Below, one piece after another: positions 43,506 to 53,079 of a DNA stretch of 64,000 nt. The number at the start of each line of letters is the position of its first letter. The stretch's first letter is position 1. Where the stretch lies: positions 48,685-112,684 of the forward strand of contig JARBUD010000015.1 in NCBI GenBank assembly GCA_029239875.1, given 5' to 3'. The position numbers and the translations under genes were made by a program. This DNA comes from Xanthobacteraceae bacterium. Lineage in GTDB: Bacteria; Pseudomonadota; Alphaproteobacteria; Rhizobiales; Xanthobacteraceae. The notes beneath the pieces are model-generated. The model was not told the origin of the DNA. It was given only the letters and a program-made list of their open reading frames with translations, and ran no database searches.

Positions 43506-45920
43506 CTAGTTGGCGGAGGAGACGTCCGTCGGAAGCCTAAGGATGAATCGGGCGCCGCCCTCGGCACCACCATTCTGCGCACTCATGCTTCCGCCGTGGG
43601 CTTCGATGATCGATCGGCAGATGGGCAAGCCGATGCCCATCCCGTCGCATTTCGTCGTGAAGAAGCTCTCGAAGAGGCGAGGGAGATGCTCAGGCTTGAT
43701 ACCGGGGCCGCTGTCATCGAAATGGCAGAGCAGGGCCGCCATTCCGTCGGGTGCGGTGTTGATGGTGATCCTGCGCCGGTCGGCTTCGCTGTCCGCCATT
43801 GCCTGGATCGAGTTCATTATCAAATTGACGACGACCTGCTGCAGCTGAACTCGATCGGCGCGTACAGCGAGGTTGTCCGCATTGTTACGATGTATGATCG
43901 TAACCCCTCGCGACTGCGCCTCGTGGCGCAGAAAAAGAATGGTCTCCCGCAGAAGGGTGTCGAATGCCAGCACTTCGTGCGGCTGTTCCCGCCGGACCGC
44001 CATCGCGCGAATGCGTCCCACGATGTCAGAGGCGCGATGCGCATTCGCAATCACCTGCCGGGTCGACTTCCGCACTTCATCCAGATCCGGCGTGGCATTG
44101 TCCAGCCATCGTAGACCGGCCTCTCCATAGGTGGCGATCGCGGCGAGAGGTTGATTGATCTCATGCGCGATGGATGCGGTCAGCTGACCGAGGGTCGACA
44201 CCCGCGCGGAGTGAGCGTAATCGGCTTGAACCCGCCGTAGACCTTCCTCGGCGCGGATGCGCTGCGAGATGTCGATCAATCCGAGAACGCTGGTGCCCAT
44301 GTCAGGGCCGGAGGTCGCGATCGAGCTTGTGAACAGGACATCGACGCTTCTGCCGTCGACAGTCTCGATCTTGGTCTCGTCCTGAAAGCTTGTCTCCATG
44401 CGGAAGCACGACACCAAGGACCTCCTGATGGTGTCGGAACTTCCAAGAAGACCGCCCAATGCCGAGCGCCCAATGATGGCGCCTTCATCGGTGCCGCCGA
44501 GCAGTCGGATCAGGTTCCCGTTGGCCGCCGTGATGACAAGCGAGCCTTGGCAGAAAGTCAGGAGGTCCGGATGAGCGTCGAAGTGGGCGTCGAGATCGGT
44601 CACTCCACGCGCTCGGAGTTCCGCGAAGAGTCTTGCGATCTCGCCCAGGTCGAGTTGTCCCAGCGCGACGGGCATATGATCGAAGAGATGTCGGTATCGA
44701 CATTCGCTCGCCTCAAGCGCGGCATATGCCTTCGTTCTCGCGGTCACGTCCATGACCGCGCCGACGAGCTCGCACCGCTCCTGGGCATCACGCGTGCTGT
44801 GGGCCACGAGGTGGACGTGCTTCACACTACCGTCCTCCATCAGGAGCCGATGCTCCAGATCGATTTGGCCGACCTCGGCGACGGCACGCGCCAGCTCACG
44901 TCGAACGAACGTGGCGTCATCCGGGTGTGTGCGTTGCAGAATCATCTCGACTGACAGTCGTGACCCCTGTGCGAAGCCGAAAATGCTATAGAATTCATCG
45001 GAACATACGACCTCTCCGGTCGCCAGGTTCCAGACCGCACTGCCGGTGCGACTGAGTTTCTGCGCTTCGGCCAAATAGGCATCGCTGCGGCGCAAGGCTT
45101 CCTCCGCCCGGCGGCGATCGTCAATGTCGACGTTGGTGCCATACCACCGGATCACCCTGCCTGATGGGTCGCGCAGCGGCTCCGCCCGGGCCAGAAACCA
45201 GCGATACTGGCCGTCCGACCGCTTCAGGCGCGACTCACACTCAAAAGCCGTCCCGGTCGCCACGGCACCGCGCCAAGCGGCCACGTGCCTCTCCAAGTCG
45301 TCCGGATGAAGCATGTCGACCCAACCCATTCCTAGAGCGGTTGCCGCGTCGACACCGGTGTAGGCAAGCAATCGCTGATTATGGAAATCGTTGTTACCGT
45401 CGGGCGACGTGCTCCATACTATGGCGGGAATGGTGTTGATGGCATTCCGCAGTTCCCGTTCGGCCTCGGGTCGCCGGTTGCCGAGGAGATGACGCCTGGC
45501 GAATTGATTTGCGAACCAGCCGGAGCTGCCGATCAGGCTCATGAAGCCCAGGAACGCCAGAAGAAGTTCCCATCGGTCGGTCCGGTCATGGAGCTTCGCG
45601 ATCTCTTCGGATCCGACCGAGGTCAAGAAGAGATAGGCGAAGCTGGCAAATGTGATTGTGATAAAGCACCCTGCAAACAGCGCCTCTGTAAGACGACCAA
45701 GCCAGGAGCTCATTGCAGGTAGTCGAATGATATTCGGACCGGCATGCCTCGGAGAGTGCGTCGGCATCCATTTGGCAGTGTTAAGGAGCTTGAAGCGTCC
45801 AGCTGCTGCGAGAAGACGTCCAGCCACCTTATCCTCCAAGGCTCCGCTGCATTTTGAGTGGCTCCGGCCTGGGGGCTGGCCGTGATCGGGCAAGCCCCGT
45901 CGCCGACGATTCAGCTCCAT
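43506..45920 (-). CDS. Multi-PAS membrane sensor histidine kinase
   Basis: Up to 804 residues; the start is uncertain and internal ATGs at about 45767 and 45713 are possible. Two membrane helices (about 79-98 and 117-136) are followed by two clear PAS/PAC units (about 155-275 and 285-405), a third PAS-like region (to about 540), then HisKA with the phospho-His in SIAHEINQPLAAIATYG and an HATPase domain (NLIMNSIQAM, DDSGPGI, GMGIGLPICRSIIEAHGG). This is the FixL/DctB-like HPK4 class. No response regulator lies beside it, so its partner is elsewhere. Confidence 0.85.
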   Translation of the reverse strand: MELNRRRRGLPDHGQPPGRSHSKCSGALEDKVAGRLLAAAGRFKLLNTAKWMPTHSPRHAGPNIIRLPAMSSWLGRLTEALFAGCFITITFASFAYLFLTSVGSEEIAKLHDRTDRWELLLAFLGFMSLIGSSGWFANQFARRHLLGNRRPEAERELRNAINTIPAIVWSTSPDGNNDFHNQRLLAYTGVDAATALGMGWVDMLHPDDLERHVAAWRGAVATGTAFECESRLKRSDGQYRWFLARAEPLRDPSGRVIRWYGTNVDIDDRRRAEEALRRSDAYLAEAQKLSRTGSAVWNLATGEVVCSDEFYSIFGFAQGSRLSVEMILQRTHPDDATFVRRELARAVAEVGQIDLEHRLLMEDGSVKHVHLVAHSTRDAQERCELVGAVMDVTARTKAYAALEASECRYRHLFDHMPVALGQLDLGEIARLFAELRARGVTDLDAHFDAHPDLLTFCQGSLVITAANGNLIRLLGGTDEGAIIGRSALGGLLGSSDTIRRSLVSCFRMETSFQDETKIETVDGRSVDVLFTSSIATSGPDMGTSVLGLIDISQRIRAEEGLRRVQADYAHSARVSTLGQLTASIAHEINQPLAAIATYGEAGLRWLDNATPDLDEVRKSTRQVIANAHRASDIVGRIRAMAVRREQPHEVLAFDTLLRETILFLRHEAQSRGVTIIHRNNADNLAVRADRVQLQQVVVNLIMNSIQAMADSEADRRRITINTAPDGMAALLCHFDDSGPGIKPEHLPRLFESFFTTKCDGMGIGLPICRSIIEAHGGSMSAQNGGAEGGARFILRLPTDVSSAN

Positions 45921-45984
45921 CGGAAATATGGTCGCGACGAGCGGAAGGTGGCCGTCGATGGCGGCGCCAGCAAGTTTAATTTCG

Positions 45985-46089
45985 TTAAGTTTTGAGCGGC
46001 TGAAACATTATGCGCCATAAGTTGCCTCGCCTTGGCGCCGAGGCACCCGGCTTGTCGTTCGTGATGGGTCCGAGCTTCTGCTTCGCCAT
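45985..46089 (-). pseudogene. Truncated DUF2274 gene (conjugation cluster remnant)
   Basis: Directly after the trbI stop on the same strand, an ATG opens a frame MAKQKLGPITNDKP, the start of DUF2274 proteins that follow trbI in alphaproteobacterial conjugation clusters. After about 14 residues similarity is lost and the frame ends at 45985 with unrelated residues. This marks the left edge of the mobile-element remnant. Confidence 0.65.
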
Positions 46090-46091
46090 GA

Positions 46092-46590
46092 TCAGTACCT
46101 GTAGGGTTCGAGGACGAGGTCGCGCGTCACCATCACCCGCACGGGGAAGCCGGGCCGAATGGTCAGTGTGGGCGCGACCTGAAGCTGCCGGCGGATGATC
46201 TCCTGGCCGGCATCGTTGATGGTGTCCTGCGCCCCGCTTTTGAGCGCCTGGATCAGTTCGTCCTTGTCATCCATGGCGAGCTCGGCGCTGACGGAGAGCA
46301 GCGTCGAGAGCCCGACCGCCTTGGCAAGATCCCACCAGTGCGTGTCGACGCCGTCCTCAAGGCCGGCATAGCCCTGCGCATCGGTGCCGGGCTGACGCTC
46401 CAGCATGATGGAGCGGCCATTGGGGAAGAGCAGCCGGTTCCAGACCAGCAGGATGCGGCGCTGTCCGAAGCCGACGCCATTGTCGTATTGGCCCAGCAGC
46501 CGCGTGCCCTGCGGGATGATCAGAATGCGGCCAGTCTGGCTGTCATAGATGTTCTCGGTGACCTGGGCGGTGATCTGGCCGGGCAAATCG
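46092..46590 (-). pseudogene. trbI: trbI/virB10 remnant, C-terminal domain only
   Basis: About 165 residues covering the TrbI/VirB10 outer-membrane-complex domain: DLPGQITAQVTENIYDSQTG, RILIIPQGTRLLGQYDNGVG, NRLLFPNGRSIMLE and GLEDGVDTHWW. The N-terminal membrane anchor and proline-rich part are missing: similarity starts abruptly at 46590, where the DNA switches to a GntR regulator on the other strand. Without its anchor it cannot work in a type IV secretion channel. It shows that a conjugative element once lay here. Confidence 0.85.
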
Positions 46591-46998
46591 CAGCTTGCCG
46601 AACTGCTCGGCGACCTCAACCCAGCGTCCATGCTCGACGCCATTACCGCGACGCTCCGCGAGCTTCTGGCCGAATGCCAACCGCTGAGCGGTCAGGTCGA
46701 TGTGCGCGCCTTGGCCCAGATCAGCCACCGGCTTCAGGACGAGATCCTGCATCTTTCCGGCAATGCCGAATACCGGCAGGTTTCCGAGGTTCTCTACTAC
46801 AAGACGATCCGCGCCTATCTCGAGATCCTTCCCGAACTCAACTGGGCGGCTGAGGTCGCGGCACAAGCCGACGAGATCACGGAGATCCTGGCCTCGCTCG
46901 CCGCCGGCGACATCCGCGCGGTGGGCTTCATCCGGCGCAACCACATTGCCCGCACCCTCAACCGCATCACCAGCTTCATGCTGGGTGATCACGATTGA
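46591..46998 (+). pseudogene. GntR/FadR-type regulator remnant, FCD domain only
   Basis: Reads LAELLGDLNPASMLDAITAT to the end LNRITSFMLGDHD. It is an FCD effector domain closely resembling that of the GntR gene at 56344 (both share AGDIRAVG.I.RNHIA). The winged helix-turn-helix is absent: the 5' end is cut at the trbI breakpoint. The frame continues to 46549 through trbI sequence and could give a fusion polypeptide, but it could not bind DNA. It directly precedes the ABC transporter genes, so it was probably their regulator. Confidence 0.75.
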
Positions 46999-47006
46999 GG
47001 GTGCCC

Positions 47007-48128
47007 ATGCTGATGAAGGTCACGAGCGCGCTGGCGCCATCAGGCAACGGGACCCAGGCGGAAGCTCTGGTGCTGCGCGGCGTCGACAAGAGCTATGATG
47101 GCGTCACCAAGGTAGTGGACGCGCTTGATCTCGACGTTCACCCGGGCGAGTTCCTGACTATTCTCGGTCCCTCGGGCTCCGGCAAGACCAGCCTACTGAT
47201 GATGCTCGCCGGCTTCGAGCCGCCGAGCGCCGGGACAATCGAGATCGGCGGGCGCGACGTGTCCAGGCTGCCGCCCTATAAGCGTAATATCGGCATGGTG
47301 TTCCAGCATTATGCGCTGTTCCCGCACCTGACCGTCGGCGAGAACCTGGCCTATCCACTCCATGCGCGCGGCTGGCGCAAATCCGAGATCACCGAGCGTG
47401 TCGCCTGGGCGCTGCAGCTCATCCGCCTGGATGGCATGCGGGATCGGCGCCCGGCGCAGCTGTCCGGCGGGCAGCAGCAGCGCATCGCCGTGGCTCGGGC
47501 GCTGATCTACAAGCCGCAGCTCGTGCTGATGGACGAGCCGCTCGGCGCGCTCGACAAGCAGCTGCGCGAACAGATGCAGGACGAGATCCTTCGACTACAT
47601 CGCGAGCTGCGGCCGACCATTGTCTATGTCACCCACGACCAGAGCGAAGCTCTGTCGCTCTCGGACCGCGTGGCGGTGTTCGACGCGGGACGGATTGCCC
47701 AGATCGGCACCCCTTCGGAACTCTACGAGCAGCCCGGGACTGCCTTCGTTGCCGGCTTCATTGGTGAGAACAATCGCATCACCGGCAGTGTGATCGCCGT
47801 AACGACCGAGTTCTGCCATATCCGCTGTGCCGATGGCGCCGTCGTTGAGGCGCGAAACATCGCCGACGCGCGTATCGGCGACCAGGTGAGCCTCGCGGTT
47901 CGGCCGGAGCGGCTGCGGCCGGCACAGGCCGGGGAGGGATCATCGGTCGAGGTGGAGGTCGCCGACATCACCTATCTCGGGGAGGTTTCCCGCGTGCGCT
48001 GCCGGATGCGCGACGGCACCGAGATCATCTGGAAACTGCCCAATTGCGGCCAGAGCGCGCGCCCTGAGCGCGGCGCGACCATCGCTCTCGGTTTCAGCCG
48101 AGAGGACGCCCGGGCCTTCGCCGCCTGA
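47007..48128 (+). CDS. ABC transporter ATPase, spermidine/putrescine (PotA) type
   Basis: 374 residues from the ATG at 47007 (GAGG 6 bases upstream). Walker A GPSGSGKTS, Q-loop VFQHYALFPHLTV, signature LSGGQQQR, Walker B LVLMDEPLGALD and a C-terminal TOBE-type regulatory domain (about 285-370; VSLAVRPERLRPAQ). The FQHYALFPH and LGALDK.LREQMQ blocks place it in the PotA/Fbp family that carries polyamines, iron or organic N-compounds. It heads the transporter unit of the island. Confidence 0.9.
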   Translation: MLMKVTSALAPSGNGTQAEALVLRGVDKSYDGVTKVVDALDLDVHPGEFLTILGPSGSGKTSLLMMLAGFEPPSAGTIEIGGRDVSRLPPYKRNIGMVFQHYALFPHLTVGENLAYPLHARGWRKSEITERVAWALQLIRLDGMRDRRPAQLSGGQQQRIAVARALIYKPQLVLMDEPLGALDKQLREQMQDEILRLHRELRPTIVYVTHDQSEALSLSDRVAVFDAGRIAQIGTPSELYEQPGTAFVAGFIGENNRITGSVIAVTTEFCHIRCADGAVVEARNIADARIGDQVSLAVRPERLRPAQAGEGSSVEVEVADITYLGEVSRVRCRMRDGTEIIWKLPNCGQSARPERGATIALGFSREDARAFAA

Positions 48129-48159
48129 GCGTACCCGTCCCATTTCCAGGAGGTTCATC

Positions 48160-49233
48160 ATGCTTGTCGCATGCCCGAAAGTGTCGTCCGCAGCTCTTCT
48201 CGGCCTTCTGATTGCTTATGGACCCGCGTGCGCGGCGGACGCCCTGACCATTGCCTCCTTCGGCGGCCAATACACGGCAAGCCAGAAAAAGTCGCAGTAT
48301 GACCCGTTCACCGCCAGCACTGGTGTGACGATCAAGTCGGTCGATTACAATGGTGGACTTGCCGAACTCACCGCCCAGGTCCGTTCCGGAACGGTGAGCT
48401 GGGACGTCGTCGATGTTGAGTTGCAGGATCTTGATCTTGGCTGCGCCGACGGTCTGTTCGAGAAGATCGATCCGGCGCAACTGCCGGCAGGATCTGATGG
48501 AGTTCCGGCCATCGCGGACTTTGTCACCGGGTCACTGCACGATTGTGGCGTCGGCACGGTCGTCTGGTCCAACGTGCTCGCCTTCAGCGATCCCGCCTTT
48601 CCCGATGCCAAGCCCAGCCGGATCGAGGACTTCTTCGATCTTGAGAGGTTTCCGGGCCGCCGCGGGCTGCCCAAGCGTCCTCACGCCATACTTGAATGGG
48701 CGTTGATGGCCGATGGCGTCGCACCCTCCGAGGTCTATCGGGTCCTGGCAACGCCGGAAGGTCTCGACCGTGCCTTCGCCAAGCTCGATACCGTCAAGGA
48801 TCACGCTGTTTTTTGGGAGACCGGAGCACAGATGATCCAGCTTCTTGCCGATGGCGAGGTGGCGCTATCCGCCGCTTATAATGGGCGCGTGCAATCGGCC
48901 ATCTCGGAGGATGCCAAGCCGCTAAAGATCATCTGGGACCGGCAGATCTGGAACGCCGACTACTACGCGGTCGTCGCCGGTACCGGAGCCAAGGGCCGGG
49001 CACTCGATTTCATCCGCTTTGCCACGGACACCGTGCCCCTCGCCGAGCAGACCAAATACATCGCGTATGGTCCCGTGCGCCGCTCTTCCCAGCCGCTGAT
49101 CGCGCCGGCGATCGCCGCCACGCTTCCGACAGCGCCGGCCAATTTCAGCAACGCCCTGGCTTTCGACGCCGCCTGGTGGACCTCACATGGCGACGCGATC
49201 AATGAACGCTATGCGGCGTGGCTGGTCCAATGA
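48160..49233 (+). CDS. ABC transporter periplasmic binding protein, PotD-like
   Basis: 357 residues with an AGGAGG ribosome site. A signal peptide (SSAALLGLLIAYGPACA|ADA) is followed by a type II binding protein fold: LTIASFGGQYTASQKKSQYD, TGVTIKSVDYNGGLAELTAQ and SWDVVDVELQDLDLGCADGL. The last two blocks resemble those of binding proteins for polyamine-like or opine-like compounds. The ligand should be the substrate of the island's amidase/hydrolase pathway. Confidence 0.86.
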   Translation: MLVACPKVSSAALLGLLIAYGPACAADALTIASFGGQYTASQKKSQYDPFTASTGVTIKSVDYNGGLAELTAQVRSGTVSWDVVDVELQDLDLGCADGLFEKIDPAQLPAGSDGVPAIADFVTGSLHDCGVGTVVWSNVLAFSDPAFPDAKPSRIEDFFDLERFPGRRGLPKRPHAILEWALMADGVAPSEVYRVLATPEGLDRAFAKLDTVKDHAVFWETGAQMIQLLADGEVALSAAYNGRVQSAISEDAKPLKIIWDRQIWNADYYAVVAGTGAKGRALDFIRFATDTVPLAEQTKYIAYGPVRRSSQPLIAPAIAATLPTAPANFSNALAFDAAWWTSHGDAINERYAAWLVQ

Positions 49234-50402
49234 ACGCGGCCTCGCCCTCCCGTGCCGGCTGGGTGCTCGTGCTTCCCCTGGTCGCCTTTATCGCCATTGC
49301 CTTCCTAGCGCCGATTGCGATCATGCTCCTGCGCAGCGTTCATGATCCGGAAATCGCCGATCTCATGCCGCGTACCCGCAAGGCTCTCGCGCGATGGGAC
49401 GGGGTCGGTGTTCCGCAAATGGCCGCTGAGGCGGTCACCGCGGATTTGCGAGAGGCGGTCGCGACCAACCAGATTGGCCGGCTCGCCCAGCGTCTCAACC
49501 GCGAGCGGAATGGATTTCGCACGCTGGTCGACGTCACCGCGCGACAGCTGGATCGGAATCCAGAAGCGCAGCTTGCGCGGATCGATCCAGGCTGGAGCGA
49601 TCCCGACCTGTGGCGGCTTCTGGCGCGGGTGACCTCGCCCTGGACGGGACAACATCTGCTCAATGCCCTTGATGTGACGGTGTCGGCCGATGGAACAATG
49701 GTTCGGCAGGACGAGGCGCGGCGGCTTTATGTCGAGGTCTTCCTGCGAACTGCCTGGGTCGCCGCGCTGGTAACCCTCATCTGTGCGCTGCTTGGCTATC
49801 CCTATGCCTATGCCATGGCCGCGGCCGCACCCTCCTTACGTGCGCTGCTGCTGTTCCTGGTGCTGCTGCCGTTCTGGACCTCATTGCTGGTGCGGGCCAC
49901 CGCCTGGATCGTGCTGCTGCAGCGGCGCGGCGTCATCAATGAAGGGCTGGTCGCGATGGGCGTCATTGGTGAGACCGGTCGTCTCGACCTGATCTACAAC
50001 ATGACGGGCACCATCATTGTCATGGTTCACGTGCTGCTGCCCTTCTTCGTGCTTCCGCTCTATTCGGTGATGGCGGGACTGCCGACGTCCTATGTGCGCG
50101 CCTCTGCGAGCCTGGGAGCGCATCCAATGAGAACCTTCGCACGCGTCTATCTTCCGCTGACCTATCCCGGTGTCGCCGCTGGCGGTCTGCTCGTCTTCAT
50201 CCTGTCGCTTGGCTATTACGTCACCCCGGCCCTGGTGGGAGGGCGAACCGGCCAGCTCATCAGCAATCAGATCGCTTTCCACATGCAGAGGAGTCTGAAC
50301 TGGGGTTTGGCTGCCGCTCTTGGGACGTTGCTCCTGCTCGCGGTTCTCCTGCTCGCTTTGACGCTTCCGCGCCTCGCCGAACGCGGAGGGCTGCGCGCAT
50401 GA
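49230..50402 (+). CDS. ABC transporter permease, PotB-like, with long periplasmic insert
   Basis: 390 residues from the ATG at 49230 (ATGA overlap with the binding-protein stop). The first membrane helix (about 12-34) is followed by some 135 soluble residues (RTRKALARWDGVGVPQMAAE onward) before the other five helices, so the protein is about 100 residues longer than PotB. The EAA loop is seen near VRASASLGAHPMRTFARVYL. It pairs with the next permease. Confidence 0.86.
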   Translation: MNAASPSRAGWVLVLPLVAFIAIAFLAPIAIMLLRSVHDPEIADLMPRTRKALARWDGVGVPQMAAEAVTADLREAVATNQIGRLAQRLNRERNGFRTLVDVTARQLDRNPEAQLARIDPGWSDPDLWRLLARVTSPWTGQHLLNALDVTVSADGTMVRQDEARRLYVEVFLRTAWVAALVTLICALLGYPYAYAMAAAAPSLRALLLFLVLLPFWTSLLVRATAWIVLLQRRGVINEGLVAMGVIGETGRLDLIYNMTGTIIVMVHVLLPFFVLPLYSVMAGLPTSYVRASASLGAHPMRTFARVYLPLTYPGVAAGGLLVFILSLGYYVTPALVGGRTGQLISNQIAFHMQRSLNWGLAAALGTLLLLAVLLLALTLPRLAERGGLRA

Positions 50403-51217
50403 ACCGGCTCGCCCGTTTCGGGTTCTATCTTCTCTGCGGTCTGATCGCGGCCTTCCTTGTGCTGCCACTCCTCGTGATCGTGCCGCTGTCCTTTAATCCG
50501 GAACCGTATTTCTCCTTCACGCCGGCCATGCTCCAGCTTGATCCGGCTGGATGGTCGCTGCGCTGGTACCGGGAAATCGCGGAAAGCGCGCAGTGGCGGC
50601 TGGCGCTGCGCAACAGCCTGGGCATTGCGGCCGCCGTCACACCGCTGGCAACCCTTCTCGGCACGACGGCGGCGCTCGGATTGCGGCGGTTGCCGACACG
50701 ACCGCGCAAGATGGTGGCCGTTATCATCGCGTCGCCGCTGGTGGTGCCCGTCATTCTGTTCGGCACGGGAATCTATTTCTTCCTGGCGCCGCTGGGGCTC
50801 ACGCAGTCCTTCACCGGCATCATCCTGGCCCATACGGCACTGGCGGCGCCCTATGTGGTGGTGACGGTCGGCAGCACACTCACCACCTTTGACGAGCGCC
50901 TGCTCCGCGCCGCATCCATTCTGGGCTCGTCGCCCTTGGCCGCCTTTTTCAAGGTGACCTTGCCGCTGATCGTGCCCGGTATCGCCTCGGGCGCTCTGTT
51001 CGCTTTTGTCACGTCCTTCGATGAGGCCGTCATCGCCCTGTTCCTGGCCGGCTATGACCAGCGCACCATTCCGTTGCAGATGTGGTCGGGCGTGCGGGAT
51101 CAGTTGAGTCCTGCCGTGCTCGCCGCAGCGACGCTCATGGTGCTTCTCGTCACCATCGTCATGCTCGCAGTGATGCTGATCGCTCGCTCAGCGCGATCAG
51201 CAGGAGCTGGCCGATGA
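50399..51217 (+). CDS. ABC transporter permease, PotC-like
   Basis: 272 residues, six membrane helices. EAA loop LLRAASILGSSPLAAFFKVT and the closing part FAFVTSFDEAVIALFLAG are typical of PotC/YdcV. It overlaps the neighbouring genes by 4 bases at both ends, so the transporter and the downstream small protein are translationally coupled. Confidence 0.88.
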   Translation: MNRLARFGFYLLCGLIAAFLVLPLLVIVPLSFNPEPYFSFTPAMLQLDPAGWSLRWYREIAESAQWRLALRNSLGIAAAVTPLATLLGTTAALGLRRLPTRPRKMVAVIIASPLVVPVILFGTGIYFFLAPLGLTQSFTGIILAHTALAAPYVVVTVGSTLTTFDERLLRAASILGSSPLAAFFKVTLPLIVPGIASGALFAFVTSFDEAVIALFLAGYDQRTIPLQMWSGVRDQLSPAVLAAATLMVLLVTIVMLAVMLIARSARSAGAGR

Positions 51218-51438
51218 GCCGTCAGGACTGGCTTGACGCCGATTTTCTGGCAAACGTCGCTACGCGGTTTGCTGGGCGCGACTGGCCCGCTTCGACGTTG
51301 GCGCCCCTGGTGCAAGGGGCGGGGCATGGTCTCGTGAGTGGCCTGGGCGATCTGCTTGCCGGCCTGCAGCGGCTCGCTGATCAGGATCTTGGCGACATCG
51401 GACCGGCAATCCCCTCGCTCCAGGAAAAGGGCCAATGA
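51214..51438 (+). CDS. Small GatC/AtzG-like partner of the amidase
   Basis: 74 residues, mostly helical with an acidic, proline-containing end (DQDLGDIGPAIPSL). Size, helical content, DLGDIGPA-like tail and its place directly before and overlapping an amidase gene (ATGA) resemble GatC of the GatCAB amidotransferase and AtzG of the AtzEG carboxybiuret hydrolase, where a small subunit wraps the amidase. The sequence similarity is weak, so the link rests on context. Confidence 0.55.
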   Translation: MSRQDWLDADFLANVATRFAGRDWPASTLAPLVQGAGHGLVSGLGDLLAGLQRLADQDLGDIGPAIPSLQEKGQ

Positions 51439-52910
51439 GCGACCTCACACGTCTGTCCCTGCGCAAGCTCCGACGGCTGATGACCTCCGGGGAGGTTCGG
51501 CCAGAAGAGGTGACCGCGGCTTTTCTGGCGCGAGCTGAAGCGCGCAACAGTTGCGATCTCAGCTATGTCACGATCGGTGCGGAACATGCGCTCTCGCATG
51601 CTGCTCTGGTGGGGCTGGCGGGCGCTTCGGGGCGCCTCGCCGGTATTCCTTTCTCTTGCAAAGATGTCTTCGACACGGTGACGCTGCCGACGACGGCCGG
51701 CTCGCGCGCCATGCAGGATTACCGGCCGCTCAGAGACGCGCGGGCGCTTGAACGCCTCCAGGCTGCGGGCGCCATCCTTCTGGGAAAGAATAATCTGCAC
51801 GAGTTCTGCTACGGGATCACCGGCGCCAACCCGATCTTCGGCACCCCGGCCAATCCACATAATCGGCGTTGTCTGGCGGGCGGCTCCTCAAGCGGCTCCG
51901 CCGTTTCAGTCGCCAACCGCGCGGCGATGTTCGCGCTCGGCACTGACACGGGCGGCTCGGTTCGTGTCCCTGCCAGCCTATGCGGCCTTGTCGGCTTCAA
52001 GCCGACGCGTGGGCAGATCAGCCTGAAGGGTGTGGTGCCGTTCTGCTGGTCGCTGGATCATGCCGGGATTCTTGCGCGAAGCTGCAGTGACGCGGCCGAG
52101 GTGTTCCTGGCTGTTCGCGAGGCGGACGAGACTCTCGTGGGAGCGAACGCGGATCATTCTGAGCGCGGCAACTCGCTGCACGGCCTGCGCATCGGCGTAC
52201 CCGAGGGCGTCTATATTGAGAATGCGGCGTCCGACATTGCCCTGCGCGTGCATCAGTTGATCGCGGAATGCCGCCGGCTCGGGGCTCACATCATCGACGT
52301 GGTGATGCCAGACGCAACCCATGTGCGCACGGCATCGCTGGCCGTTCAACTTGTCGAGGCCTTTGCCTGGCACCGGAAAAATCTCCAGCGCCGGTTTGAT
52401 CTGTATGGGGAAGATGTTCGCGAAGGCCTGCTTCAAGGCCAGTTCATCCTGGCCGAGCATTATGTGGAGGCTCTCCGGCTGATCGCCATGAAACAGGCCG
52501 AGGTGAGCGTGGTGCTCAAGGACGTCGACGTCCTGATGACGCCGACGACGCCGATCGCCGCACCGGCCCTCGATCAGAAGCAGGCGACGGTAGCCGGCGT
52601 TGCGGTGCCTGTTGGCAATGCACTGTCGCACTTCACATGCCTGTTCAATCTGACCGGTCACCCGGCGCTGACCGTTCCCATCGGTCAGGATGGTGATGGC
52701 CTGCCGATCGGGTTGCAACTGATCGGCGCCCACCATCGAGACACGAAACTCCTGGCTATCGGTGCTGCGCTGGAACGGATCGGTCTGGCTGGCTGGATCG
52801 AGCCGAATGACGAGATAGACGATGGTCCTCATGCCGCCTGCGGCGTCGGAACAGCGGGAGCTTCATCCGCATTAGCGACACGGGCGCGAGGGACGCCCTC
52901 CAACGCCTAG
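51435..52910 (+). CDS. Amidase-signature hydrolase, AtzE/GatA-like
   Basis: 491 residues. The Ser-cisSer-Lys triad is present: Lys76 in PFSCKDVFD, the Ser in GGSSSGSA (149-156) and nucleophile Ser175 in GTDTGGSVRVPAS. The block GLVGFKPTRGQIS follows as in the family. The C-terminus after about residue 465 is low in complexity and runs over the remains of a toxin gene, so it may be a replaced end. Together with the small upstream protein it probably splits an amide or ureido substrate brought in by the ABC importer. Confidence 0.86.
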   Translation: MSDLTRLSLRKLRRLMTSGEVRPEEVTAAFLARAEARNSCDLSYVTIGAEHALSHAALVGLAGASGRLAGIPFSCKDVFDTVTLPTTAGSRAMQDYRPLRDARALERLQAAGAILLGKNNLHEFCYGITGANPIFGTPANPHNRRCLAGGSSSGSAVSVANRAAMFALGTDTGGSVRVPASLCGLVGFKPTRGQISLKGVVPFCWSLDHAGILARSCSDAAEVFLAVREADETLVGANADHSERGNSLHGLRIGVPEGVYIENAASDIALRVHQLIAECRRLGAHIIDVVMPDATHVRTASLAVQLVEAFAWHRKNLQRRFDLYGEDVREGLLQGQFILAEHYVEALRLIAMKQAEVSVVLKDVDVLMTPTTPIAAPALDQKQATVAGVAVPVGNALSHFTCLFNLTGHPALTVPIGQDGDGLPIGLQLIGAHHRDTKLLAIGAALERIGLAGWIEPNDEIDDGPHAACGVGTAGASSALATRARGTPSNA

Positions 52911-53056
52911 GAACGCGACCCGAGGAGGTGTCGATTTTCATACGGGACAATCGCCGGATCTTTGATGTCCGTGGCAACAGGTTCCGCCTCATCGTCCACG
53001 TCGCCGATCCATTGCGTCGGGTGTCGATCAAGTTCTTGGGCACTCACGCTGAATAA
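52911..53056 (+). pseudogene. HigB-type toxin remnant
   Basis: In a frame different from the amidase, RPEEVSIFIRDNRRIFDVRG and then NRFRLIVHVADPLRRVSIKF-LGTHAE match the C-terminal half of HigB mRNA interferases. The N-terminal half is missing (the amidase 3' end occupies it), a segment before SIFIRDN seems deleted, and the frame stops right after GTHAE, where intact toxins usually continue with a few residues. Not functional. Confidence 0.7.
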
Positions 53057-53079
53057 GATCCGGAGACCGATTGACGGAC

